A DNA stretch of 64,000 nucleotides from Belliella filtrata. Lineage in GTDB: Bacteria; Bacteroidota; Bacteroidia; Cytophagales; Cyclobacteriaceae. Positions 55,640 to 64,000 of this stretch are shown piece after piece; position 1 is the stretch's first letter; every line of letters starts with the position of its first letter. Location of the stretch: positions 1 to 64,000 of the forward strand of contig NZ_JAKZGP010000017.1 in assembly GCF_022549775.1 (NCBI RefSeq), in the 5' to 3' direction. The notes beneath the pieces were generated by a model. It made no database searches, was not told where the DNA came from, and saw only the letters and a list, made by a program, of their open reading frames with translations. Made by a program: the position numbers and the translations under genes.

Positions 55640-56410
55640 GCATTTGAATTGATGTATTTTAATTGTTTGAGAATAAGCTTTTTTACCCCTTTTGATAACT
55701 AGAAAAGCAATCGTAACATGATGTAACTTTTTTTATTACCTCAAATTATACCTCATATTTTGAATTTACTGGATTTCTAACCTCTACCTCTATTTGGTAC
55801 AGACTAAAATCATATAACCTTCTAAAGATCAATTAGACCAAACCTATCATTTTGTTTGAATAAGAAAGAGATTGAACTTAGCGTGTGATGAAGGTTTTTA
55901 CCTGAAAATTAGGTGTTATTTTTTAGAGATTGGTAATTCAATGTTGTTAAGTTTAGACCCATTAAGTGTTCTATTAAACAGAACATATCTATAATCATTG
56001 CCTGTGATTAATACGCTGTACAAATCTGGTAAGTCTTCTTATCATAACTAAACGTATTTATAGGAAAGTCAAATATCTTGATTTGTTTATTATTATTATT
56101 ATTTCCCTAACTAATTCTTACACTTTACAGGATGTTTTGATAAGATTTTTATATAGAATAATTGGTCTTCTGACATTTTGATTTGAAATCAAATTTAGCC
56201 TTTGAAGTATTATCAAGTGAAAAGTGCAAGGTTTTGCATGATTTTGAACATAAAAAAGGATTAAATAAAAATGTATTTTGAATATAGAATTAGTTTTTTG
56301 ATGCAGCAATGTGTCTGATATACCGATTTTGAAACGTCTACTTTTTGAAAAAAATACACTTTAAATGGACATTAGCAGCTGATTGATCCACATAACTAAA
56401 TGTATTTTCA
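55640..56410. other. 771-bp intergenic region upstream of the PorP/SprF-like gene
   Basis: A/T-rich, with no convincing gene. It contains a short (TTA)n tract near 56086-56102 and a 17-bp direct repeat, CATAACTAAAYGTATTT, at 56043-56059 and 56391-56407; the second copy ends 3 bp before the ATG of the porP-like gene. No clear terminator for the AraC gene and no confident promoter are seen. Confidence 0.5.
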
Positions 56411-57358
56411 ATGATGAAAAAGAAGTTTCTGATTAGTGTGTTCATAGTGCTTTTGACTATGCAATCTGGATTGTTTGCACAGTCCAGAAAGTACTTTAGT
56501 CAGTTTAGCCATTTGCAAGGTTATTACAATCCTTCACTGATAGGATATGAAGGTTCTATGCTTCGAGGTTTTGTAAGAAACCAATGGGCAGGTTGGGAAG
56601 GTGCACCAAAGACATTTTTTATATCAGCTGAATTAGACTTTTCTCAATTTGGATCACAAGCTACCACCTCGGAACTGGGGAAAAATGCAACAGGCATCAA
56701 TGTCTTATATGATCAGTATGGAGCTTTTATAGAAACAGAGGTGATAACATCCTATGCAGCTAGAATCCAACTCAATGATAACATCAACTTAAGGCTTGGT
56801 GCAGGATTCAATTTCAACAATGTGAGATTGGATGGCAATAGCCTTACCGCAGAGCAAGCTAATGATCCGATCCTTAGTCAGTATCTCAATGGGTTTGCAG
56901 ATATGCAAGTTCTTGATTTCAATCTTGGAATGGCTATCACTCATGCAAAGTATTATTTATCCTATGCAGTAAGCAATGTCAATCAAGGTGCATTCAGTAG
57001 AGGAGATATTTTCATGGAAAGAAAACCTAGAGTGGGAGTAGCCATGGCGGGGTTCAGGTCTCCAGTTGGAAACAGCCTCAACCTTGCGACCAATGCGCTA
57101 TATAGGCATCAGAATGATCTTCCAGATAATATTGAACTCAATTTTAAGGTGCTTATCAAGGAAAAGTTATGGCTTGGTGGAGGACATAGGATCAATTATT
57201 CCAACTCTTATCAATTTGGCTTATTGTTCGACTCATTCCGGGTCGGATATATTTATGAAATGCCAATGCTAAAAAGCTACTTACTTCCCAATGTTACCCA
57301 TGAGTTTATGCTGACTTATGCGCTTTCTAGGAGAAATGCTAACAATTTGATTTGGTAA
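56411..57358 (+). CDS. PorP/SprF family type IX secretion system outer membrane protein
   Basis: 315 residues with a signal peptide ending GLFAQ. The family N-terminus follows: YFSQFSHLQGYYNPSLIGYEGSMLRGFVRNQWAGWEGAPKTFF, with N-P-S-.-.-G and R-.QW positions typical of PorP/SprF, then a beta-barrel with many NN..LR and YLSYAVSNVNQG strands and an LGGGHRINYSNSYQFG.LFDSFR..YIYEMP C-terminus. SprF-like proteins assist secretion or surface attachment of a large partner adhesin encoded next to them. Here the partner is the giant protein starting 201 bp downstream. Confidence 0.93.
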   Translation: MMKKKFLISVFIVLLTMQSGLFAQSRKYFSQFSHLQGYYNPSLIGYEGSMLRGFVRNQWAGWEGAPKTFFISAELDFSQFGSQATTSELGKNATGINVLYDQYGAFIETEVITSYAARIQLNDNINLRLGAGFNFNNVRLDGNSLTAEQANDPILSQYLNGFADMQVLDFNLGMAITHAKYYLSYAVSNVNQGAFSRGDIFMERKPRVGVAMAGFRSPVGNSLNLATNALYRHQNDLPDNIELNFKVLIKEKLWLGGGHRINYSNSYQFGLLFDSFRVGYIYEMPMLKSYLLPNVTHEFMLTYALSRRNANNLIW

Positions 57359-57451
57359 GTCAGTCAAAAAAATAGAATTATCATTTACCGAATAAAGTAT
57401 TATCACCCAAGTATTTTATAATAAAATCTTCAGCTAAAACTCAATAATCAA

Positions 57452-57486
57452 TAACCTGATCATCTAATACAAAAGATGTCAGGTTA
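57452..57486 (+). promoter_or_regulatory. Hairpin in the leader between porP-like and adhesin genes
   Basis: TAACCTGATCATCT (57452-57465) pairs with AGATGTCAGGTTA (57474-57486) as a 13-bp stem with one bulged base and an 8-nt loop. There is no U-tract after it, so it is not a standard terminator; it could be an attenuator or mRNA stability element 73 bp before the adhesin ATG. Confidence 0.5.
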
Positions 57487-57558
57487 ACTGACTTTAAGTC
57501 ATAAGCTGGGGGTTTGAAGATGTAAAAGGCAAAGCCTATCACCCTTAATAGTATCACT

Positions 57559-60500
57559 ATGAGTAGAATTTTACAACTTAACCTATTGTTAATTATTGGA
57601 TTGGCTTTGGGAGCCGTCGTTCCTGTATGTGCAGGAGATGTGATGAAATCGAGCCACGGATCCAATCTTCTGGTGCCCGAATCATCAACTCAACTTTTAA
57701 TTGATGAGGTTTTCAATTTTGATGATTATGATGCTCCAGTAGTCGAGCCTCTAGATGGTAATCAAGCGATTTGTATGGGTGGGACGACCACTTTTACGAG
57801 TAATACACCAGGTGGTGTATTTTCATCTAGTGATGAGTCTATAGCTACTGTAAATGCATCAGGTTTGGTGACAGGTATTAGTGCAGGGACAGCTACCATA
57901 AGCTACACTGTAACTGATGAAGATGGCTCTACTACAGTCACCAGAGATGTGGTGGTATCTCAGGCGGCTGTGGGAGTGATTACAAGCGAGAGTCAAACGG
58001 TATGCGCGGGATCTACTCCGAACCCATTATCTATCCCATCAGATACTGGCGCTTTGATTCAATGGCAGATATCTTCAAATAATGTCAACTTTGTAAATGT
58101 AACTGGAGAAACTTCTCCTACGCTAAACTTAGGTCCAGCATCTGCGACACGCTACTATCGAGCAAGGTTGACGATTGGAACTTGTGTTACTTTTAGTACT
58201 ACTGCCACCATATCCGTTACCGCTGCACCTGTAGAGTCTTCGATAATGGGTAATCAAGAAATTTGTGCTGGAAATATTCCTTCTCCTCTTTCTCTTTCAG
58301 GTGCTACATCAGGGATACAATGGCAATCTTCTACAAACAATGTTGATTTTACAGATATAATAGGCGCAACTTCTGCAACGTTGAATTTTTCAAACCCCTT
58401 GAGCACCACAACATATTTCAGAGCAGTGGTTAGTTCAGGAGCATGTTTGCCATTTGTGACCAATGTAGTATTGATTGAAGTTGATCCATTGACGAGCGCA
58501 GGAGTTATTACTCCAAATGATCAGGTAGTTTGTCCTGGAGGACAGGCATCCCCACTGACAGTTTCTGGTGCAGTTGGAAATTTGCAATGGCAAGTTTCTA
58601 CTACTGGGACAGGTGGTTGGATAAATATTGATGGGGCTACAGCGACTACTTTGACAAGTACGCAAATAGGTACACTTACAGGCACTAGATATTATAGAGT
58701 TGAAGCGATTAGTGGGCAGTGTGGAACCACTTATAGCAATGCTGTGGCTATAGAAGTAGATTTTTCTTCTGCTGGAAACATATCTCCAGATCAAGTGATA
58801 TGTGCAAATGGTACACCTGCTGATATTATCTTGTCAGACTATTCTGGAACCATTCAATGGCAAAGAAGTACAGACAATGTAAACTTTACTAATATTTCTG
58901 GTGAAACAGGAGCAACGCTATCAGGCAGTTCTTTAGGGACTATCTCTCAGACAACCTACATCAGGGCTATCGTCAATGGAATATGTAACAATGTTGCTTC
59001 TCCAGTTCACTCGATTACTGTTAACCCTATTCCTCCAGCTCCTATAGCACCTGCAACTCAGGAGATTTGTGATGAAAGTGGTGCTACTTTACAGGATCTA
59101 GAGATTACAGGGAGCAACATCAGGTGGTACAATGCTGCTGTAGGTGGTGATGAGTTACCTTCAAATACTGTCCTCCAAGATGGAGTAACATATTATGCTA
59201 CTCAAACTTTGCTTGGTTGTCAGAGTGCAGTTAGAGCAGCAATCACAGTGGATTTGGTAAGTGTAAACCTTATAGCACCGAATGCTCCCCCAATTCAATA
59301 TTTTTCTCCAAGTATTACTCCAAGAGTGAGCAATTTGGTCGCTTCTGGGTCGAATGTACAGTGGTTCACAGCAGCATCAGGAGGGACTCCTTTGAGCAGC
59401 AATACCCAACTAAATGATGGTGTTACTTACTATGCACAGTCTTCACAGTTTGGATGTGCTAGCGCTCGTGTGCCAGTTTTAGTTGAAATCAGTTCATTCT
59501 CGTCTGAAGGATGTGGTTTTGAGTTAGTTGGTAATGCAGTGTATTGTGCCAATGATGAGATTGTATTGAGAGCTCGAAATATCAGCCCAGAAATATCAGG
59601 AAACATCAGACAGTGGTCTCAGTTGTCAGGTCCTTCTGTTCTGTTTCAAACAAACTCAGATACGACACAAGCCACGATTTCAGGAGTGATTCCAGGTGCA
59701 TATTATGTTTTCCAGTTTCAGACTCGTTGTGAAACTGGGCTTTTGATGGTGGAACAAATTGGATTTACAATTGCCAATACCCCCACAGCTGATGCAGGAG
59801 AATCTATCCAAGGGTGTCCTGGGGATTACCAGCTTAACGCTGCTGCATTAGCTACAGGTGAATCTGGAGTTTGGGAAATAGTTCAGGTAGAAAATGCCCT
59901 TGGACAGTTAGTTACACCGGGTTCAGTTCAATTGATTAACCCTACCTCACCAACTGCTACAGTAAGATTTTTGCAAGGAGTAGGAGGTAACGTTGGGCTT
60001 AGATGGACTGTGACTAACACGATCACTGGTTGTGTTGATTCTGATGAAATAGAAGTCCTCAATTGTGGTGGTGAACCAGTAGATGCAAATAGAGATGGAA
60101 GTAATATAATCAATTTGGGGTCCTGTTATAGCCTTACGACTACTAGACGGATTACGCCAAGTTATGCTGGACAGGAATTTTGTGGAGTTCAGTCTGGGTA
60201 CGATTTTGTGTCTGGACCTTCTCGACCTTCGATCAATAGGTTTGTAAATAATACAGGACAATACACCTATGATTTTGGAAATCTTAAAGAAGGAACATAC
60301 GTTTTCCGCTATTGGGTAGAAAATGGATGTTTCAATGGTGAGGACAACCTTACCCTCATCGTACCTGCTGCCGAAGGTGGAGCCACAAGTGCAGACGTAA
60401 GCTATCCAAGCCACTTTCAATCTACCATTACAGTACCGATGGAGTTACTTCCAGGTACTAGAAATTTTGATGTAGCATTCATTTGTAAAGATGAAGCACC

Positions 60501-63500
60501 TGATAATGCATTTGTATTCAATGGTTCTATTCCAGAGAATGCTGGAGAAACAGTAAGCTGGAACATCAGAACAGTGACAGGCTTCAACGCGTTTGACGGT
60601 CAATACTTGACGGCCAATTACACAGGTCCGATGAGTCTTACACCAAATGCTCCATTTGGACAAAATGTAAGTTTGAATAATTTGACTGCGGGTCTATATG
60701 AATTGCAGTACAGAATCGAGACACGTACAGATCCTGCAGATCCTAATTCAGCGATACGTTGTAGTTCTTCAAGGTTTATCCTGGTTCAGATAGTAGACTC
60801 AGATGTAGATATCCAAGTAAATGGTGATGAAGAGACATTCCTGATGGATTGTGGAAGTTCATCTTTCTCGATACCTATTGTAGAGAGTAATGGTGATCTT
60901 ACAGAGTTCAGAGTAGTCAGTGGTCCAGCACCTGTGAATGGCTATTTATCTAATACTACATCATGGATGCCACTGGAGAATGATTCCACAGCTGGTATTT
61001 TTAATATATATGATGTTAATGTAGCTGGAGAATATACTTTTGAATTTAGAAGAAAATACCAATTTGCACCGACAGGTCAGTGTGGAATTTCTTATACAAA
61101 TCTAAAGGTGGTCAAGTCTAACCCACCTAGTGTTGCACTTGCAGGTGCAGACCAACAAGTGTGTAACGTTTCGTCTACAAATTTGACAGCGGCTGCGCCA
61201 ACTGGAACTTCGGTAGGAAGATGGACTCAGGTAAGTGGTCCAAATCAAGCAAATATAATATCACCTAGTCAAAGAGAAACTGCTGTTTCGGGATTGATCC
61301 GAGGTACTTATATTTTTAGATGGACGGTTTCAAACGGTCCAGCTTGCCCAAGTTCTTCAGATGATGTTGTGGTGAAAGTCTCTCCAAATCTTCCTATTGT
61401 TTCTCCAGCGCCTGCACCAGTCGAAGTATGTTTTGGTCAGCCAGTACAGCTCCAAGGAAAATCAAATATGCTTGGAGATGAAAGTATTTCTTGGACGGTG
61501 ACTCCTTCAGCAGGGGTTAATTTCTCAAGCACTTCTATTGTAAATCCGATTGTAACTGGTCTTTCAGCAAATACTACTTATACTTTTACCTACAGAATTA
61601 CAAATGGCTGTGGAACTGCAAATCAAAACATCATCATATCCACGACAAGCTCAGAGGGTGCCGTGGCAGCAAATGCTGGGAATGATTTATGTTTGCCTTC
61701 AGATACAGATACATTTGCACTTAATGCCAATCTACCAGCCGACCATACCGGTCTTTGGACAATCGTTTCGCAACCTAGTGGAGCTACTGCAATTTTTGCG
61801 GATCAAACAATTCAAAATACAAGTGTAACCATTGATGTACCAGGAGTATATGTTTTTGAATGGACTTTGAGTAGGGATGGTGCTAGCGCTTGTGGGACAT
61901 CTTCAGATAGGGTTACTGTAAATGTGACTGAAGAACTTGATAATGCTAATGCTGGGCCCGATGTGATTGTGTGTGATGAAGATTTAGTTCAATTGCAGGC
62001 GGTATCACCTAATGTAGGAAATGGAAGATGGACTCAAATTGCAGGGCCAGGTGGACTAGTGATCAATGATCCAAATTCACCAACTTCTACTGTTTCTGGT
62101 TTCATCAGTGGTCAATATTATGTCCTTCGATGGACGGTGACTTTGGAAGGTTGTGCTACTCAAACAAGTAGTGACGACATGACTTTGATTCCTTCAGTCG
62201 GTGCTCCTCAGGCCATTGCTCCTGCAATCCAGAGTGTATGTGATGGAACAGGAGGACAGCTTACTGCTACTGCTGCTGATGGTGGCTATTGGTCTTTCAA
62301 ATCAGGGCCCACTGTGCCAGCATTTTCTAATGAAAATTTAGCCAATACCAATATTGGAAACGTAGTCCCTGGTACTTATTATTTAGCATGGAATGTACCT
62401 GCTGTTGGTCAGTTTTGTTCACCATCTTCTGCACCTGTACAACTGATCGTATCTACTGTAGCAAATGCAGGAGGGGACTTAGAATATTGTGGTTCAGTTT
62501 CAAACATACCCCTGAACGGAAATGGAGCAGAAGGAACTTGGTCTTTTGTTTCAGGTCCAAGTACACCAAATATTATCCGAGTATCTGCTACAAGTGCCAA
62601 TGCCACAGCGCTTTCAACTCCTGGTGAGTATGTGTTCAGGTACACGATAGCTGCTATTGATGGCAATTGTCCAGAAACATCCGATGAGATGGTCGTGACT
62701 ATCAATGCCAACCCAACTACACTTGCTGATGCAGGTGATTCTCAAGAACTGTGCAACCAAACAGAATTCAATTTAAATGCAAATTCCCCAGCTTCAGGAG
62801 AAGTGGGAACATGGTCAATGATCTCGGGTTCAGGAGGGGTATTCACAGATGTGAATGACCCAAGCACTACTTTCACAGGTGCTAGTCCTGGAACATACAT
62901 TTTTAGGTGGACGATAGCTTCTACTGATGGATGTAGCATCAGTAATTCTTCTAGGGTTTGGATTTACAATTACCCAGAAGTAAGTGATTCCATTAATTCA
63001 GCAGATGCTGGAGAGGATCAAACAATATGTAAACCTTTCACAAACTTAAACGCTAACACTCCAATCAATTTCAATACGGGTCAAGCTGGTGCCAGAGGTC
63101 AATGGATCATTGTGTCTCAGCCTTCAGGCGCTGCTGCAACTATAGTAAGTCCAAATGCTCCAAATTCTAGAGTAAATGGTCTTACAGAACTTGGCTCTTA
63201 TACTTTTAGATGGACTATTGAGGTGATTCCTGCTTCTGGTTTCATCTGTGCAGAAACTTCCAATGAAGATGAAGTTACGATTACCGTGACTGGTTTTGAA
63301 GTTGAAGCTGATGCGGGTTTGGATCAAGAACTTTGTGAAGGTGTAGCAAGTATTCAATTGGATGCTGATCCTTCACAGACAGGTATTTGGACATTGAGGT
63401 CTGGCCCAGGTGGAAGTTTTTCAAATGCTAACTTACCAAATGCAAACTTCATACCTGCGGGTGCAGGTCAATATGTGTTCAGATGGACAATTGGAGAAGG

Positions 63501-64000
63501 AACTGAATGTGTTGATTTTGATGAGGTGAATGTCAATATTATTCCTGCTGCTTCAATAGCTGAAGTTGTGAATGATGAAATATCTGTTTGTCTTTTCAAT
63601 CCAGTAACCTTACAAGCCATTGCTCCAACAGTAGGCAATGGAAGATGGAGACAGCTATCTGGCCCGACCAATTCTCAAATTGCTTCACCAAATAGTGCTG
63701 TGACCAATGTAGGAATCATTGTGCCAGGTACCTATGTGTTTAGATGGGAAGTAAGTAATGGAACTGTATGTCCTCCAACTTTTGCGGATGTGACTTTGAC
63801 AGCACTGACCACAGTAACTCAAGCTAAAACAAATTCTCAATATTTAGATATATGTAGATTCCCTGAGTCAACACCTGCTTTTGACGGAAGTATTACATTA
63901 CAAGCAAATACTCCAGGTCAGGGTGAAGAGGGGTATTGGGAATTTGTTTCAGGACCTAATGTGATCACATTCGACGATCCAAGTAGTCCTTCGGTTGTAG
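57559..64000 (+). CDS. Giant modular surface adhesin, type IX secretion substrate (3' end outside window)
   Basis: The frame from the ATG at 57559 is open to the window end, 2147 codons, and is incomplete. A signal peptide (~1-25, ending VCAG) is followed by a BIG2-like Ig domain (~66-145: SSSDESIATVNASGLVTGISAGTATISYTV). Four ~90-residue modules (~137-500) share IQWQ.STDNV.FT.I.GAT, then come CHU_C-like Ig modules (YYATQTLLGCQSA), and from ~1195 about ten ~90-residue modules begin ADAG.DQ.LC and hold W...SGPS.. and GTY.FRWT. Paired Cys recur in each module. The C-terminal sorting domain would lie outside. With the PorP/SprF gene upstream, this is a SprB/adhesin-like surface protein. Confidence 0.9.
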   Translation, partial: MSRILQLNLLLIIGLALGAVVPVCAGDVMKSSHGSNLLVPESSTQLLIDEVFNFDDYDAPVVEPLDGNQAICMGGTTTFTSNTPGGVFSSSDESIATVNASGLVTGISAGTATISYTVTDEDGSTTVTRDVVVSQAAVGVITSESQTVCAGSTPNPLSIPSDTGALIQWQISSNNVNFVNVTGETSPTLNLGPASATRYYRARLTIGTCVTFSTTATISVTAAPVESSIMGNQEICAGNIPSPLSLSGATSGIQWQSSTNNVDFTDIIGATSATLNFSNPLSTTTYFRAVVSSGACLPFVTNVVLIEVDPLTSAGVITPNDQVVCPGGQASPLTVSGAVGNLQWQVSTTGTGGWINIDGATATTLTSTQIGTLTGTRYYRVEAISGQCGTTYSNAVAIEVDFSSAGNISPDQVICANGTPADIILSDYSGTIQWQRSTDNVNFTNISGETGATLSGSSLGTISQTTYIRAIVNGICNNVASPVHSITVNPIPPAPIAPATQEICDESGATLQDLEITGSNIRWYNAAVGGDELPSNTVLQDGVTYYATQTLLGCQSAVRAAITVDLVSVNLIAPNAPPIQYFSPSITPRVSNLVASGSNVQWFTAASGGTPLSSNTQLNDGVTYYAQSSQFGCASARVPVLVEISSFSSEGCGFELVGNAVYCANDEIVLRARNISPEISGNIRQWSQLSGPSVLFQTNSDTTQATISGVIPGAYYVFQFQTRCETGLLMVEQIGFTIANTPTADAGESIQGCPGDYQLNAAALATGESGVWEIVQVENALGQLVTPGSVQLINPTSPTATVRFLQGVGGNVGLRWTVTNTITGCVDSDEIEVLNCGGEPVDANRDGSNIINLGSCYSLTTTRRITPSYAGQEFCGVQSGYDFVSGPSRPSINRFVNNTGQYTYDFGNLKEGTYVFRYWVENGCFNGEDNLTLIVPAAEGGATSADVSYPSHFQSTITVPMELLPGTRNFDVAFICKDEAPDNAFVFNGSIPENAGETVSWNIRTVTGFNAFDGQYLTANYTGPMSLTPNAPFGQNVSLNNLTAGLYELQYRIETRTDPADPNSAIRCSSSRFILVQIVDSDVDIQVNGDEETFLMDCGSSSFSIPIVESNGDLTEFRVVSGPAPVNGYLSNTTSWMPLENDSTAGIFNIYDVNVAGEYTFEFRRKYQFAPTGQCGISYTNLKVVKSNPPSVALAGADQQVCNVSSTNLTAAAPTGTSVGRWTQVSGPNQANIISPSQRETAVSGLIRGTYIFRWTVSNGPACPSSSDDVVVKVSPNLPIVSPAPAPVEVCFGQPVQLQGKSNMLGDESISWTVTPSAGVNFSSTSIVNPIVTGLSANTTYTFTYRITNGCGTANQNIIISTTSSEGAVAANAGNDLCLPSDTDTFALNANLPADHTGLWTIVSQPSGATAIFADQTIQNTSVTIDVPGVYVFEWTLSRDGASACGTSSDRVTVNVTEELDNANAGPDVIVCDEDLVQLQAVSPNVGNGRWTQIAGPGGLVINDPNSPTSTVSGFISGQYYVLRWTVTLEGCATQTSSDDMTLIPSVGAPQAIAPAIQSVCDGTGGQLTATAADGGYWSFKSGPTVPAFSNENLANTNIGNVVPGTYYLAWNVPAVGQFCSPSSAPVQLIVSTVANAGGDLEYCGSVSNIPLNGNGAEGTWSFVSGPSTPNIIRVSATSANATALSTPGEYVFRYTIAAIDGNCPETSDEMVVTINANPTTLADAGDSQELCNQTEFNLNANSPASGEVGTWSMISGSGGVFTDVNDPSTTFTGASPGTYIFRWTIASTDGCSISNSSRVWIYNYPEVSDSINSADAGEDQTICKPFTNLNANTPINFNTGQAGARGQWIIVSQPSGAAATIVSPNAPNSRVNGLTELGSYTFRWTIEVIPASGFICAETSNEDEVTITVTGFEVEADAGLDQELCEGVASIQLDADPSQTGIWTLRSGPGGSFSNANLPNANFIPAGAGQYVFRWTIGEGTECVDFDEVNVNIIPAASIAEVVNDEISVCLFNPVTLQAIAPTVGNGRWRQLSGPTNSQIASPNSAVTNVGIIVPGTYVFRWEVSNGTVCPPTFADVTLTALTTVTQAKTNSQYLDICRFPESTPAFDGSITLQANTPGQGEEGYWEFVSGPNVITFDDPSSPSVV

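Noticed and set aside
56118-56309. Minus-strand open frame of 63 codons in the gap before the PorP-like gene
   Set aside because: No recognisable start context, low-complexity A/T-rich translation and no domain; likely random.
55640-56410. A missing tRNA, small RNA or CRISPR in the longest gap
   Set aside because: No cloverleaf, repeat-spacer pattern or conserved RNA motif could be seen; only a short TTA tract and a 17-bp repeat.
57441-63671. Several minus-strand open frames inside the giant adhesin gene
   Set aside because: They are antisense shadows of a strongly patterned plus-strand frame with repeated Cys and Trp positions.

Overview
The window is AT-rich (my impression is high-30s % GC; not counted) and reads as a chromosome segment of a Bacteroidota bacterium, most likely a Cytophagales/Cyclobacteriaceae-type marine or soil glycan degrader. 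The basis is two SusC/SusD pairs, a hybrid two-component regulator with a Reg_prop propeller, a PorP/SprF-type protein next to a giant repeat adhesin (type IX secretion), Bacteroidota-type -7 boxes (TAnnTTTG), and no Shine-Dalgarno pattern at starts. I saw no rRNA, tRNA or CRISPR.

Layout. 1-773: right end of an IS256-family insertion sequence, truncated by the window edge. 860-2927 (-): MATE exporter, SRPBCC protein, small conserved protein. 3112-5052 (+): GlxA-type AraC regulator and a tandem SRPBCC protein. 5078-9115 (-) hybrid sensor kinase, divergent from 9392-17330 (+): SusC, SusD, GH43 and an unassigned helical-toroid protein, i.e. a polysaccharide utilization locus probably for arabinose-containing glycan. 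17451-21744: housekeeping and stress genes (acidic lipoprotein, luciferase-like monooxygenase, AlkB-type dioxygenase, ArsR/SRPBCC/DoxX/YdeI operon).

21894-46388 (+) is the most interesting part. A LacI-type regulator precedes a complete myo-inositol catabolic operon (iolJ, B, C, D, sodium symporter, iolA, E, G). It is followed by a SusC/SusD pair, a purple-acid-phosphatase-like metallophosphoesterase, a putative lyase-like protein, a DUF4861 protein, a GH105 unsaturated glucuronyl hydrolase, an FucP-type permease and an EEP-family phosphodiesterase. A near-identical 20-bp palindrome lies in front of both the iol operon and the second susC, so one LacI regulator probably controls both. I infer a single system that captures a phosphorylated, uronic-acid-linked inositol compound outside the cell, trims it, and burns the inositol. 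The glycosyl-inositol-phosphoryl headgroup of plant sphingolipids would fit, but this is a hypothesis.

46683-55639: membrane protein, MscS-type channel, RlmI-type rRNA methyltransferase coupled to a symporter, an ABC-F ATPase with one degenerate composite site, and Crp-like and membrane-anchored AraC-type regulators. 56411-64000: PorP/SprF-like protein and the first 2147 codons of a giant modular surface protein that runs off the window.
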